A stretch of 64,000 nt of DNA from Auricularia sp. M13. Taxonomy: Eukaryota; Basidiomycota; Agaricomycetes; Auriculariales; Auriculariaceae. Of this stretch, positions 1 through 11,600 are shown in pieces. Position numbers and translations under genes: made by a program. Below the pieces are notes generated by a model. That model had not been told where the DNA came from and ran no database searches. It was given only the letters and a program-made list of their open reading frames with translations. Location: positions 992,001-1,056,000 of the forward strand of contig CM073204.1 in assembly GCA_037042915.1 (NCBI GenBank), in the 5' to 3' direction. Positions within the stretch are counted from its first letter, which is position 1. Each line of letters opens with the position of its first letter.

Positions 1-690
1 AGTTGTTCGTTCGAGTGTTCTCTGCGCCCGGACGTTCAACTATCCTTGCAACCAAACCCCCAAGGCACAGCAGGCTTAACACCCATAGCTCAGCCTTCGA
101 GTATAGAGGCCGTGGTAATATATAGTACTCAATACCTTCTCACAATTACCATTGTTTTCTGTGAAGTATATAAAGGTTTTACACCTCTGCTTCAGTCGCA
201 ATGCCACTGCCTATATTAACCACAGACTACTGCACCAGCACTGATCAGCTTGGGCTAGCATGTTAGTAACATTCCCGAGCTACATCCTAGTATATTTTCC
301 ACCCAATCCCCAAGTTTGAAGCCGTGAGGAGAATTAGACGGGTTGGAATGCATGTTTCCGAGAGTTTGCTCACTCTTACTCTTGACCACCATGGTGCTCT
401 ACTCCAGATGTCAGGTCTACTCGCTTCGCCATGATCTTTCGTATTCTGTTACATACTCTAATGGAGGCCTTGATTACGCCCTGTTATTGGCGCTGGCGCA
501 CTCGGTTGTCCAGGAAGGTGACTGAAGGTTTCTGGAAGGTCCGTCGTCTCACTCACGACAATGTGCTCAATATTTACGTGTGGCCACTGGTTCAATTACC
601 TAAAATAGGTTACATACCTCTGGTACACATAATTGATGTGGTATGCGGCGCATACGAGTGGCTCAAGGCTCTTGATGCATGCCGTGGTGT
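1..690. other. Left-edge region, no gene recognised
   Basis: Only short open frames are present (the longest is 98 codons at 431-727). A TATA-like element lies near 168-176, followed by a short open frame from an ATG near 200, but nothing downstream resembles a known family. A decayed gene, or exons of a gene whose main part lies outside the window, is possible; I assign no function. Confidence 0.4.
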
Positions 691-739
691 TCAGGCAGTG
701 ATTCAGAAGCTCTTACCCGGCGTATGAGTGTCGAAGGCA

Positions 740-1440
740 AGTACTTTCCGTCAAATTTGTTTGCTAATGGTGCATTACATGGTATATAGTGTACACGCAA
801 ACTGTGGAGCCTCACCGTCAGGTATAGGCCGTGCAATGGACGACGCGGCCCGGCCGGTTGGAACTGCACGACATGACTTTGCTCGCCGTGACACCAATTC
901 TGGCCCGTTTTGCGAGATTATTGCAGCATTCGCCGCGCATTGAATAGAGCTACCTGACGATACCCACTGCGTACAGCTGTGATGTTTGTGCGTATTAAAG
1001 TACCTCCTGATATGATATGATACTGACTTTGCTCATAGCTCAATCAATTCCTACCCGTTTCACACAATCTTTGCAGCGTTAGATGCGCGTCATTAATGGC
1101 TATTCGACGGTATAGAACCTGATGGATATTGCGGTGCGCCTGTGCCCCGCTCCTCATCGCTCGGAACATCATACCGACTTCGGCCATATCTCCAGCAGTA
1201 CTTGTCCGTTTCTCGATATCCTTGGGGCGTTAGATGCGCCTTTAAATTCTGCACTAGATTCCGTTCTATAAGCGCGGTAGCGAGGTGCGCATGTCTCTGA
1301 CTGCCGGCCGCTCCGAACCTCCTACTAACGTTGACCACAGCCGATGCAGTTCTTGCCCGTTCCTCGAGATTCGTAGATCGTTAGATGCGCGTTCGATAGG
1401 GCTATCAGAAGGTACCCAGTACCCGTAGTTTAAAAACGAT
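740..1440. repeat. Degenerate tandem repeat, about 150-bp period, 4-5 copies
   Basis: A recognisable core (a CCCGTTT-like word followed about 20 bp later by GCGTTAGATGCGCG or a variant) recurs at about 903, 1056, 1204 and 1357, so the spacing is 153, 148 and 153 bp. A weaker fifth copy starts near 747. In one reading frame the cores translate to similar peptides (DFARRDTNSGPF, DFAHSSINSYPF, DFGHISSSTCPF, VDHSRCSSCPF), followed by an LDAR-like end in most copies, and stops separate some copies. This looks like a decayed tandem duplication of a once-coding or satellite unit. Confidence 0.6.
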
Positions 1441-2050
1441 TGCGTGTTCGGGCACCCGCTTCTCTGAACTGAACAATTATGCCACGTACATAATCACCCC
1501 AAAATGCTTCACCATTGCATAGAGCTCGAAAATGCGAGCTGAATGACATATATTTTCGTATCTACATTTGCAGGGGATGGACAGGTTCATGCTCATCGGC
1601 ATTGGCGGCGGCGGCGGCGGTGGCAACAGCTGTTGGCGGCGGCATCTGTCAAGCACGGTGATAATGCATGCAATAGGCCGACATGCTGGCACTACTGACA
1701 TATGATTTTTTTTTTTCGGAACGGAACGGTTTTGGCAACGACGAGTGCGTCGGCGACGGCGGCGGCGGGCGGCGGGGGGCGGTAGCAGCGCCAAACAGTC
1801 TGCGGATCGCCGGCGGTGATGTGCCGGGTGTTTGACACGGCGCCGGCCGCGGATACAGCGGCCTCGACCTCCGACGGTCAGGCATCTTAACCACTACCCC
1901 AAGGACTTGTATGAGCCAGCTGGATTTAAAGAGGAAATCCAGCTGGCACTGGCAATAGCGACAAAAGCCTCTATGCATAAGCAGGATCTCACTCAGATCC
2001 TGCCTATGTATATAGAGGTTTTGGGTAAGGTACAGGTGCTTCGCGCAAGA
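1441..2050. other. Junction between left-edge DNA and the truncated copia element
   Basis: The stretch contains GGC-rich triplet runs (near 1602-1625 and 1750-1790) and a run of T (near 1706-1716). It then holds two adjacent hairpins (annotated separately) just before recognisable copia gag begins near 2050. No left LTR matching the putative right LTR of the copia element was seen, so the copia element is truncated at its 5' side here. Confidence 0.5.
1916..2018. repeat. Two adjacent inverted-repeat hairpins
   Basis: Hairpin 1 pairs 1916-1927 with 1935-1946: a perfect 12-bp stem, CCAGCTGGATTT against AAATCCAGCTGG, with a 7-nt loop. Hairpin 2 is a nested stem: 1981-1989 pairs with 1995-2003 (GCAGGATCT/AGATCCTGC), and the outer arms 1968-1974 and 2012-2018 (CCTCTAT/ATAGAGG) also pair. 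They lie directly upstream of the truncated gag. They could be the end of another mobile element that cut off the copia 5' end, or an RNA structure. The class is unknown. Confidence 0.75.
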
Positions 2051-5000
2051 AGTTCGCCGTCAATTCGAGGCTAAGCGCTGCCAGGCGAACGGCGATCTGC
2101 GTGCTCACCTCGAGGAGATGGAGGTTCTCAGACAGCAGTACGACGCAGCCGCTGAAGAGGCCATGCTCGAGAGCGAGTACTCGCGCACCGTCCTGGCGTC
2201 GTTGCCGGATTACTACCGCAAGCAGGTCGCCAACATCCGGGCCAACGCCACGGCCCTCAGCCTCCCCGCGCCGAAAGCAGAGGCGCTCCTCCGTGCAGTC
2301 CGTATCCAGTACGACCGCTTGCAGGTCGAGAACCCACCCAAGTCGAAGAAGGCGGCCGACGACGTCGCGTTGGCCGCTGACACGAAGAAGAGTGACCAGA
2401 AGAAGCGGAAGTTCGACATCTCCAAGGTCAAATGTTACGGCTGCGGAGACAAGGGTCATTTCGCGAAAGACAAGAAGTGTGACCCGGCGAAGAAAGCTGC
2501 TTACGAGGCCTCGAAACCGCAGAAGGCGGCGGCCGCGAACACGGCGGCGACCTCCGAGAAGAAGGAGACCGCGCACGCGGCGCGCGCCAAGTCGCCGGAC
2601 CTCGCGTTTGTTGCGCACGCCGGCGCAACAGTGTGCCTGCCGATCCCCGACGCGTGAGTTGCAGACGGCGACGACCCGTCCACATGGCTAGACGGGCTGT
2701 GGGACGACGGAGAGAGCCTTGACGAGCCGCCAGAGGTTGCCAGTGTTCCGCTGAAGGCGCTGGCAGTCGCGGAAGAGGACGCTCCCCGTACCGTGTCCGA
2801 GATTGTCGACTCGGGCGCGAGCAAGCACATGTCTTCGCTCGGAAGCCGCTTTGTGTCCTTGCAGCAGACCCCACCGCACGCGATAGTCGCTGCGGAGGGT
2901 GTGGTCTTCCACGCGACGGCGCGCGGGGATTACCTTTGGAAGCTGCCAACAGGCGACGGAGGTCAACGCGACATCATCCTGAAGGACGCGCTCTACGCAC
3001 GGGCACTGCAAGGGACTCTCGTTTCAGTCTCTGCCATCGACAACGCGAACTGCGAGGTGCGATTCTCCAGCGGCACCTGCAAGATCTACGATGCGAAGCG
3101 CCGCGTCGTAGGCGTCGTACCGCGTTCGGGCGGACTGTATCAGGTTCAGCGTGAATCTAACGAAGGAGCGCGCGCACACTTCGCATATGCGTCAGCAAAA
3201 AGGCCACTCACCTGGATGGAGTTGCATCGAGTGCTTGGCCACGTCTCGCCCGCGGTGGCCTGAAGGGCGTCGAGGTCGACGAGCAGTCCGAGATATTCGA
3301 CTGCGAATCCTGCACGATGGGGAAGCTGCGCGCTGCCCAAATTCCCAAGGAACGTGAGGGACCGCGTTCCCTAGTCTTCGGCGAATGGTGGTATTCCGAC
3401 ATCTGGGGGCCTGCCCAGGTGGAAACAGCGGGTCGTAAGCGCTACGCGGACATCTACACTGACGACGCGACTCACTGGCATGAGCTCTTCCTTTACCGAA
3501 CGAAGGATGAAGCTGAGGATACCATCATCGAGTTTGACATGTGGCTCGAGACGCAGCATGGCGTCCGTCTCAAGCGCTGGTGTACGGACCAAGCGGGCGA
3601 GTATAACGCTGGGAAGGTGCAGGAGCACCTGCGTAAGCGCGGCATTGTGCATCTGCAGACAACGCACGATACGCACCAGCAAATTGGCATCGCCGAGCGC
3701 TTCAATCGCACGTTGTTTGAGCGCGTCTGCTCCGGCCTACACGCGTCAGGCCTGCCGAAGAACTTGTGGGGTGAATGTGCGCACCATCAGGTCTGGCTAC
3801 TCAACTCGCTGGGAACCCGCGCGAACCCAGGCGGCAAGTCGCCGTTCGAGATGCGATTTGGGCGCCCGCGCGATATATCGGGCGTGCCAGAGTGGGGTGC
3901 ACCGTGCTACGTCTTCGACTTGGAGACCAGCAAGCTCGAGTCGAACGCTGAGCGCGTGTATTGGCTCGGGTTCGATGGGCAGACGCCAATGAAAGGCCAC
4001 CGCCTGTGGTCGAAGAAAAGCCACAAGGTGCGCGTTGAACCAGCCGTCAAGTTTCTCCGCGTCGAGCCCGACCGCGAGGAGGAGGTGTTCCTCACTGACG
4101 TGGGCGACCTGTTCTGGGACGACGTCGACAGGAAGGCCGCAGATCCCGGGGAGGATATGGATGCCGATCCCGCTGATGGATCTGCGCCCGGCGGTCCCAA
4201 TCGTGGCCTTCCGGCGCCGCACACACCGGAGCGCGCCCAAGCGCCGGTTCCTGCTCCTGATGCGCCACAACGCCCGCGCGCGCCCGCCGAACGCTTCGCA
4301 GAAAGGCTGGCAGAGGTTGACGTGGACAACATCGTCGAGGGCACACGCGTACGCAAGCCGTCCCAATACGTACGAGACGTGTTGAGCGGCACTGGCACGG
4401 CAGACGGCCGTCCCGGCCAGCCAGTGTTACCGAAGGGGCTTCAAGTGCCGCCCACGCTTCCTGGAAACGACCTTGCTACGTTTGCAAACGCGCAGGACCT
4501 GTTCGGCTACGAAGATTTCGCCGTTGCCTTCGTCGCGCAGCACGCGGACCCCGAGTTGCTAGAGCCGACGTCGCATGCTGAGGCTCTCGCGCGTCCAGAC
4601 GCGGACCGTTGGATCGAGGCCGAGCAGGCGGAGCGTGCCTCGCTCAAGGCCAAGGGTGTCTACGAGTGGGTGAAACGCGAGGACGTCGCGGCAAAGGGCA
4701 GGCAGCCGGTTGGTAGCAAGTGGGTCTACCGCGCGAAGCGAGACGCTGCGGGCCACCTCGTTCGCTACAAGGCGCGGCTCGTCGCGCAGGGCTTCTCCAC
4801 GGTCCCAGGAATCGACTTCACGGACACGACTTCGCCGGTCGTGACGCCTGAGACCCTGCGGTTTATGATATCGCTCGGCGCGCTGTTCGACTGGGAATTG
4901 CACCAAATCGACTTCGACACTGCCTTTCTCAACGGGAAGCTCGACAAAGAAGTTTTTCTCGAGCCTCCGCCGGGTTACGACGACAACCCGCTGCACCCCG

Positions 5001-5125
5001 TTCGACTGTTTTGCTGGCTGCTGTTGAAGGCTCTGTACGGCTTGAAGGACGCCGGAAGGATTTGGTATCTCACGCTCGTCACGGCGATGCTCGAGCTGGG
5101 TTTCACGCGCTCGCAGGCAGATATG

Positions 5126-5606
5126 TGTCACGGTGACTGCTATATCACTCTCCGAGACGACGCCCGAGGGGAAGGGATGAGTGGGGAGAGGGAGGCGCGG
5201 ATAAGCGGTATGATAGACCAGACCAAACCTAAGGTACAAGAGGGGCGACGGCCCAGATATATATACTACGGAAGCAAGGCCGAGGGGACCCGCGGACCAA
5301 TTGCGCCACCGACCGGTTGCCACGCGGGCGCCACAGATCAGGCCGAAAGAGACCGCCAGGGCGTCGTCGGCGAGACAGGAAACCCGGGATAAATAGAGCC
5401 CAACCAAACCTAGAAACATCCCGTCGTATTACCCTTCTCCTGGGAAGAGACCGAGGTACTCGCCGAGCGGAGAGACCGCTTGGACGCGCCGACGAAAGGG
5501 CCGCGGGGCCGGGCGCAAGGAGTTTGGGTGCCCGGACGAGGTGCGAGGGCCACGGGACAGCGAAATGAAACAGCGGGGGAGGAGGGACCCGACGAAGACC
5601 GCAACA
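5126..5606 (+). repeat. Left LTR of the level-2 element
   Basis: This 481-bp TG...CA repeat matches 20,558-21,038 at all but one position that I noticed. It contains TATA-like stretches (near 5258-5266, and a GATAAATAG word near 5390) that could serve transcription start. Directly upstream is the target duplication ATATG. Confidence 0.93.
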
Positions 5607-7380
5607 TAACCCCCCCTTCTAGCCGTCCAGTGGCCGAGGTTGGAATAGCCAGGGGAAGTGCGGGTTAGATCGGGCGTGGGGAGACGGACCATAGCGTGAC
5701 CGGGCCGAGCACCATCCGCCGCGGGATCAAACTCTAAGCGTCAGATGCCGCGAAAGGCTCGGCCGTCGCCGTACACGAACCGCGGTACTTCTCGCTCTTC
5801 GTCTCCCCGCTTCCCGTCACCGTCCGATATCCCATGACGCCCACCGCCGCCGACGGACTGACTGCGAAGCCTCTCGGCGAACTTCGGGACCTCAGGGACG
5901 GGTGTTCACGCTGCATGCCTCCATCCAGCGCCAACTGAACTTCGGGCACTACGCCGCGGACGCGGAGGAGGAGAAGGCGCGGACGGTGCTTGCGTCTGCG
6001 GGCCAGCGGTTGGAGGCCATTGACGCCGAGGTGCGCCGACGCAACGCCGCGACCCGCAATCTGGAGACGGCGGCGTCTCTCCTCGGCATGACAGCAGCCT
6101 CGCTCCCCGTCGTGCCGAAGGTGGAAGGGGTTCGCCGCACGGAACGACCTCCTCGACCGCGAAGGGCAAGGGCCCATCGGGAGCGGTCGCGTCTGGGTCG
6201 AAGCGGCCTTCGGACGTCGGCGCGCGAGGGACCGGCGACGAGGAGAAGGACGCGGTCGGGCCTCCTTTTAACACGGTACGTCCTGGCCAAAGGTCCTCTT
6301 GCTCGGGGTGTATCCTGCGCTGACATCCTTCGTCCGGGTCCAGCCTTGTGAGCAGTGCGAGCGCTCCGGCCAGCCGTGTTTCGACAAGTGTCCGGGTCGG
6401 CGACTGCCTGTGCTCGCTGCCACCGGACCCGCGTGGGGTGTTCTCACAGTGTCGGCCGGTCGGGCACATCGCGCAAGAGGGCGCGACAAGACGCTGACGT
6501 GGACGGCGACGACGGGGACGATCCGGACCAGGACGACGTGGTGGACACCGTCGGCGCGTCCGTGGCGCGGTCGCGCACACGCCGAAGGCTTCGGTCGCCG
6601 GGGACAGCCACCATGGCCGACCTTGAGGTCCTGGGCGACCGCATCGTCCAGGGTTCCAGCTGTCCGTCTCGGCGTTGAGGCGCGACCTTCGCAAGTGGAC
6701 GCAAGAGCTCGTCGATGACCGGCGTGCCCATAAGACGGTGCGCCTCGTGTCGCCGGGCGGGAGCGAGCGCGATACCGACTCCAATGACGGCCGAGCGGTG
6801 GAGGACGAGGCGGGGAGGTCGTTCACCGACGTGCCGACTTCCCCTGGCGCCGCGGGCGTGGAGGCGGAGGCGCCGGCTGGTCCTGTCGGCGTGCTTGCTG
6901 ACTTCGGCGCCGACCTGGCCCTTCTTGGCGTGGTAGTACCGGGGGATGTGCGTCCGACACCCAGCTTTGCGTCGATGGAGGCGTCTGGGTCCGGGTCCGG
7001 ATTCCTGCCACGCGTCCAACGGTCCGAGGGTCGGGATGCGTCCGTGATAGGGGAGAAGTCGGTCGATGCGGGCCAACCCATGGAGGAGTAAGACCGTGTC
7101 CGGGTACGATTTGGGTAGTGGTGTGGAGGCTCGTAAAATATGTAAATAGAGAGGCGGAAAGACGAGCATAGATACGGGGTATGAGAAACGACCGGGACCG
7201 TGACTGTGGAGAGCATCCGACCGAAGCAGCGTCCGACCGAGGTAGGGTCCGATTTTGGGCACGGTCGCCGAGGGGGAGGGAACGACGGGTGGCGTCACCT
7301 GTACGCCAATAGATATCGACAAAGAAGGGCGGTTTCAGCTTCGCAAAGCGTGCTGCTGTACAAGGCAGGGGCGACCGTCC
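5607..7380 (+). other. Internal region of the level-2 element, plus strand, Cys-rich and acidic segments
   Basis: After the left LTR come open plus-strand stretches such as 5902-6351 (an alpha-helical segment rich in Glu and Arg) and 6675-7091 (acidic, low complexity). Between them, around 6340-6480, a translated segment contains paired Cys motifs (PCEQCERSGQPC and CARCHRTRVGC). These resemble the Cys-rich motifs of repetitive agaricomycete hypothetical proteins. I do not recognise gag or pol. Long minus-strand frames across the same DNA (for example 5906-7216) are arginine- and proline-rich and probably shadows. Confidence 0.5.
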
Positions 7381-7387
7381 GGAGCGT

Positions 7388-8179
7388 TCAAAGACGGTGG
7401 GCTGGGCCGGGGGACGCGATCCGCAGGACCAGGGCGTCGTCGGCGTACGTGGAACGATATTCGCGGACGTCCCAGACAAGGCACGCCGTAAGCCGAACAA
7501 CCTGGAGGGCTCGCTCCGTCGTAGGCGACGTGAGGAGATGAGGGCCGAGGCGAGGTGGGAACGAGAAGACCACTAGCTCGGTGCGAGCCCGTCGACCTCG
7601 GTCATTGCGCACGACGGTCGGGAGTACCCAGTAACGCGAGATATCGAGCGGGAGATGTCTCGGGGCAGCGAAGCGGCCGTAGTGAGTGAAGCGGTCTAGC
7701 ATCCAGAAGAACGGTTGGGGAGGGGCCACGAGCATGGAGATGTTGAGCTGGGTGTCTCCCGGGCCCGGCGACCGGATACGAGCGCGAAGGGGCATGAGCT
7801 CCAGCGGGGGTGTGGCCGGGCGCGCGTCCTCAAGTTCGGGCGACTCGTCGGCGGCGAGGGGTGACTCGCCGGTGCTGAATGGTGATTCGCCGAACAGCTC
7901 TTGGGATCCGTCGCCAAAGTCCTCGCCGAGGTCCATGTCCGCATCCTGGTCCAGGTCCTGTGCGGCGCCTTGGTCCTCATTTGGCTCCGGTGGTTCGGCG
8001 TGGTACTCCTCCACAAGTCCGGTTCCGTCCAGGTCGGCGGCCAGTTGCCAGCTAGCGTCCTCAGGGGGAAAGCCCATCCATTGGACGAGATACTGGGGAA
8101 CTCCTCGGTGTACGCGGTGATCCAGGACTGCCGCCGGTATGTATTGAGGGTTAACTATGGTCTCGTCGTACTGGGACAT
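7388..8179 (-). CDS. Chromodomain protein encoded antisense inside the level-2 LTR element
   Basis: The minus-strand frame, starting at the ATG at 8179, encodes about 263 residues. Residues about 10-60 read as a chromodomain: an IPAAVLDHR start, then YLVQWMGFPPEDASWQ with the aromatic residues usual for this fold, then a helix. The middle is acidic and Ser/Pro-rich (about 65-125). The C-terminal half is of unknown fold. A TATA-like word (CATATAATCC on the minus strand, near 8259-8268) lies about 80-90 bp upstream of the ATG, which suggests its own promoter. The Ty3 element is inserted only about 10 bp further upstream. Chromodomains in fungal LTR elements normally sit at the end of integrase, so a free-standing antisense copy is unusual. 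It could be an accessory gene of the element or a captured fragment. Confidence 0.6.
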   Translation of the reverse strand: MSQYDETIVNPQYIPAAVLDHRVHRGVPQYLVQWMGFPPEDASWQLAADLDGTGLVEEYHAEPPEPNEDQGAAQDLDQDADMDLGEDFGDGSQELFGESPFSTGESPLAADESPELEDARPATPPLELMPLRARIRSPGPGDTQLNISMLVAPPQPFFWMLDRFTHYGRFAAPRHLPLDISRYWVLPTVVRNDRGRRARTELVVFSFPPRLGPHLLTSPTTERALQVVRLTACLVWDVREYRSTYADDALVLRIASPGPAHRL

Positions 8180-8279
8180 TTTGTGAGCGTTCGGTCCGAA
8201 CAAAGGGGCGTGTCGGGGAAAAGGGGGAAAGAGGCGTCGGTCCGGCGGCCGATCCGGATTATATGGTGTATGTGTCGTA

Positions 8280-8601
8280 TGTAAGGGGAACTTAGATACT
8301 CCGAGGCCCGCTCTTACTAGCGTTGTTATGTCTTGTTTGCGCAATCTACTTCTTACCCGTCTTCGCTCACTTTCACGTTCAGGCCGAGAAGCTTGAACCG
8401 TGAACCGTGAACTGCGAGGCCAGCTACCGTACCTCGCGCCTACAGTCTTGCCCTCGGAGCCGCGATACTCGCGTCTCCTCGTACCATCCGCACTCGACGC
8501 TTCCCGACTAGGAAGCGTAGTTACACCCCTGACGGCCGCTATCCCGGGTTCAGTCAGACTTCCCCTCGCGACCCTTAACGAGCGTTCCCTCACTCGTTAC
8601 A
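8280..8601 (+). repeat. Left LTR of the Ty3 element
   Basis: This 322-bp repeat begins TGTAAGGGG and ends CGTTACA. It looks identical to 19,659-19,980. Confidence 0.95.
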
Positions 8602-8678
8602 GAGGTGGACAATTTGGGGAAGGTCTCTGAGCCCAGCGCGCTGTCTCGGAAAATTTCACCGGTGAATCCCGATTAGCC

Positions 8679-11600
8679 GTGTCCCCTACTCCGGCCATGT
8701 TCTCGTCAAGCCGCTCGTCCAGCGCGCACGGCGCGGGGCTGCCCCCGGAGGTCGAGCCAGGGGGGCGCCCGCCAGACGCGGCATCTACGGACAGCAGCAC
8801 GCGGGTAGGCGGTTCGCGCCAATCCGCCTCGCCGCTGTCCGCCTACCAGGACGCTCAGTCGGGCTCACCAGAACGCACCGCCGACCCGGCCGCGCCAGCG
8901 GACTCCACGGTCTTTAACTCGGGCGGCAGCTCAAGCACGAGGACAGTTATGCAAGGCTCGGCCTGGTCGCACGGCCTCTCGCGAGCGCCTCAAAGTTCCT
9001 TCTTGGAACGTGACGAATCGCCGGGCAGAACCTCACCGACGACGGTAGCGTTGTCGGCCAAGGAAGAGCGTCGAGAGGCTGCTTCTCGAGCAGCAACTAC
9101 TTCCCCTTCCCGCGGCACCACGTTCTACTCGGCGGCCGACATGCACAGCCTGCTGGCGTCCAACGTCGACATCAGGAATGCGTTCGATGCGCTGGTCGCG
9201 GCGTACAATCGCAAACGAGAGTGCATCGACCTCGACAAGGACGGCATCATAGTACTGGAGTCCGAAGGCGGCCGACCGGATGAGGATATCGTCGATGAGA
9301 AGCTAGTGAGCCTCGAGGACCGGGTCGCTATGCTGCGCGATATGGAGTTTTCGTCGAAGCTCATCGAGTACGCAGACGCCAGCCGCACCAGAGTCGTCCT
9401 GAAGGAAGGATCATACGCGCTGTTTGAGAACGTCGCAAACAATCTGTCACAGATCCTGCAAGCGTGTTTCAGCGAGCTTCCGTGGGCCGGCGTAGCGGCC
9501 TGGCCGCCCGACGAATGGTACGCTAACTACATCACCTGCCTCGCACGTCCGTTTCCGACGGTGGGCCGGCTCGCGCGAGCATTCAACGCTGCGCAAGGAT
9601 GGATAGATCATGTGGCTGGCATAGTGGAAGTTCACCTGCGGTTCCGAGAACCTGACGCCTTGCCACCTCGTCCGCGTTCGTTCAGCAAGGGTTTAGATCA
9701 CTACGCCAGCTTCGGCACTCCAGCGAGGAAGAAGACGTCCGACGAAGGCAGCGAGCAAGTATTCCAAGCGTCCCCTCCGGACGAACCCAGCAAGCGTTGG
9801 ACGCCGAAGGATCAGGCCATTTGGCGCCGGCTTCAGTCGTCTTCGCCAGCCCCGGTCGAAGGATTCTACGAACGCACCGTCTCGCGCAACGTTGTACAAG
9901 CCCGGCGTGTGACACTCGGCGAGCCTACCTTCATACCCTCGACGCCACAGACGACGGCGGAGAGCTACTTGGAGGATCCTCGCAGCTTCGGCGGCACGCG
10001 CGTCGTGGAGCCCAGGAACCCGGACTTACTCGCGGGCGTAGGAACTCCCCGTCTCATCCGCAAGCCTCGACCCTCGGCTGGCGACTCTACCCTCGCGGGA
10101 CATCTGACTCTGCGAGAAGCGGTGACGGATGCCGCGTCAAGGCCGTTACTACCTAGTCGCGAGCCGTGGCGCGAGGAGCCTCCGCACGCTCACCACCCAG
10201 ACGAGTCCAGGGAGGAGGTGTCTCGGCAACTGGACGTCCTAAGGTCGACGCTGTCACCGCGCGGTACGCGCGCGGATGACGGGCGAGCGTTCTTCGAACA
10301 CGCGCACCCCCAAGAGCCCGCAGCTGGGGGGCGCTCTCGGCAGCACTTCGCGCAGCGTGCACCCTTGTCGACGCAGGAAACGGCAGACGCGCGCGGCGCG
10401 CAGAACGTTCCCCTCCGCGGCGGGGCCTTCTTTAATTCGGGCCATGGCAGCTTCCCCGACTGGGACAAAGGTTACGGCAACGGCGGCGGGGGTGGAGGCG
10501 CCCCTGGTCGCAGCAGCGGCGGGATCGGTCCTGACGGTGGTGGGCTCGGCGGTAATGGCTCCGGTGGTGGCGGCAACGGTGGCGGAAGATCGGGCAGCGG
10601 TTGGCCCAACTTCCCCCCTTCCGGCGGCGGAGGCGGGGGACGACCACCAGCTCCGCCCGGTCCTTCAGGAGGAGGTGGGCAGCCTCCAGCTCCACCCGGC
10701 CCTCCAGGAGGAGGTGGGCAGCCTCCAGCTCCCCCGGGCGGCGGTGGAGGAGCGCCGCCGCCTGACGCGAATAACGCTGGGGGGCCACGCATTGACGTCA
10801 AGTTCCGAGTCGACGCCCTACCCTCCTGGGACGGCTCTGCGAGCACCGCACTCACGTACTTCGCGGAATTGCGGCGATGGGCAGAGCTGGGCGGTACCAT
10901 GCCACAGCAATTAGGAATGTACGCCCCGCTACGTTTCAAAGCAGCCGCGCTCGAATGGTGGGAGACCATATCCTGGGAGGCCCGGCAGTACCTGCGGCGC
11001 GACATTTACACGTTGATCGCGGGCATCCGCCATGGAGTGCTCACGAACGCTTGGGTGCGCAATCTTACGATATACTGCAATACTATGGAGTTCAGGCAAC
11101 CGGGGTACGCTCAAGAGTCGCCCGCGGCCTTCTTGCGCCGCCGTGCGATGATCGTCAACGCGCTCTACCATTTCTCGGAGGAGGAACAAGTATCCTATAT
11201 CCTCAGCTGCGCTCCGGTGCCGTGGATGGGAGTGCTCGCGGACCAGCATATCTACACGGTTGCGGACTTGTTACTAAAGGCAGCGGAGATGGAGCCACAG
11301 CTACTCCAAGCGGCGCTCATGGAAGGTGACGTTGAGCGCCGAGTGCAAAAGGAAGTAGACCGCCTCTTACGGTCTGGCAGCCGGCAATTCGTACGGCGCA
11401 GCCCCGTCGGAGAGTCTGACCGTAACCACCGTTCGTACCAGCGTCCTCCGCCGGCTCGCGCGCACCTGGTCGACGTCGAGGAGGATGTCGAGCTCGTGGA
11501 CCTCTCGGAGCCGCGCGGTGGCGCGTGGTTGCCAATCGAGGACACGTACGACCCGGTTCCGCAGTTGGCGTTCAAATCCTCGACCGTTCCAGTCAACGAG

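Noticed and set aside
2004-2691. Long Arg-rich frames on both strands over copia gag
   Set aside because: These are shadows of the gag frame that carries the zinc knuckle.
5906-7216. Minus-strand open frame of 436 codons in the level-2 element
   Set aside because: The composition is Arg/Pro/Ser-rich without motifs, it overlaps plus-strand segments with better patterns, and GC-rich DNA keeps such frames open by chance.
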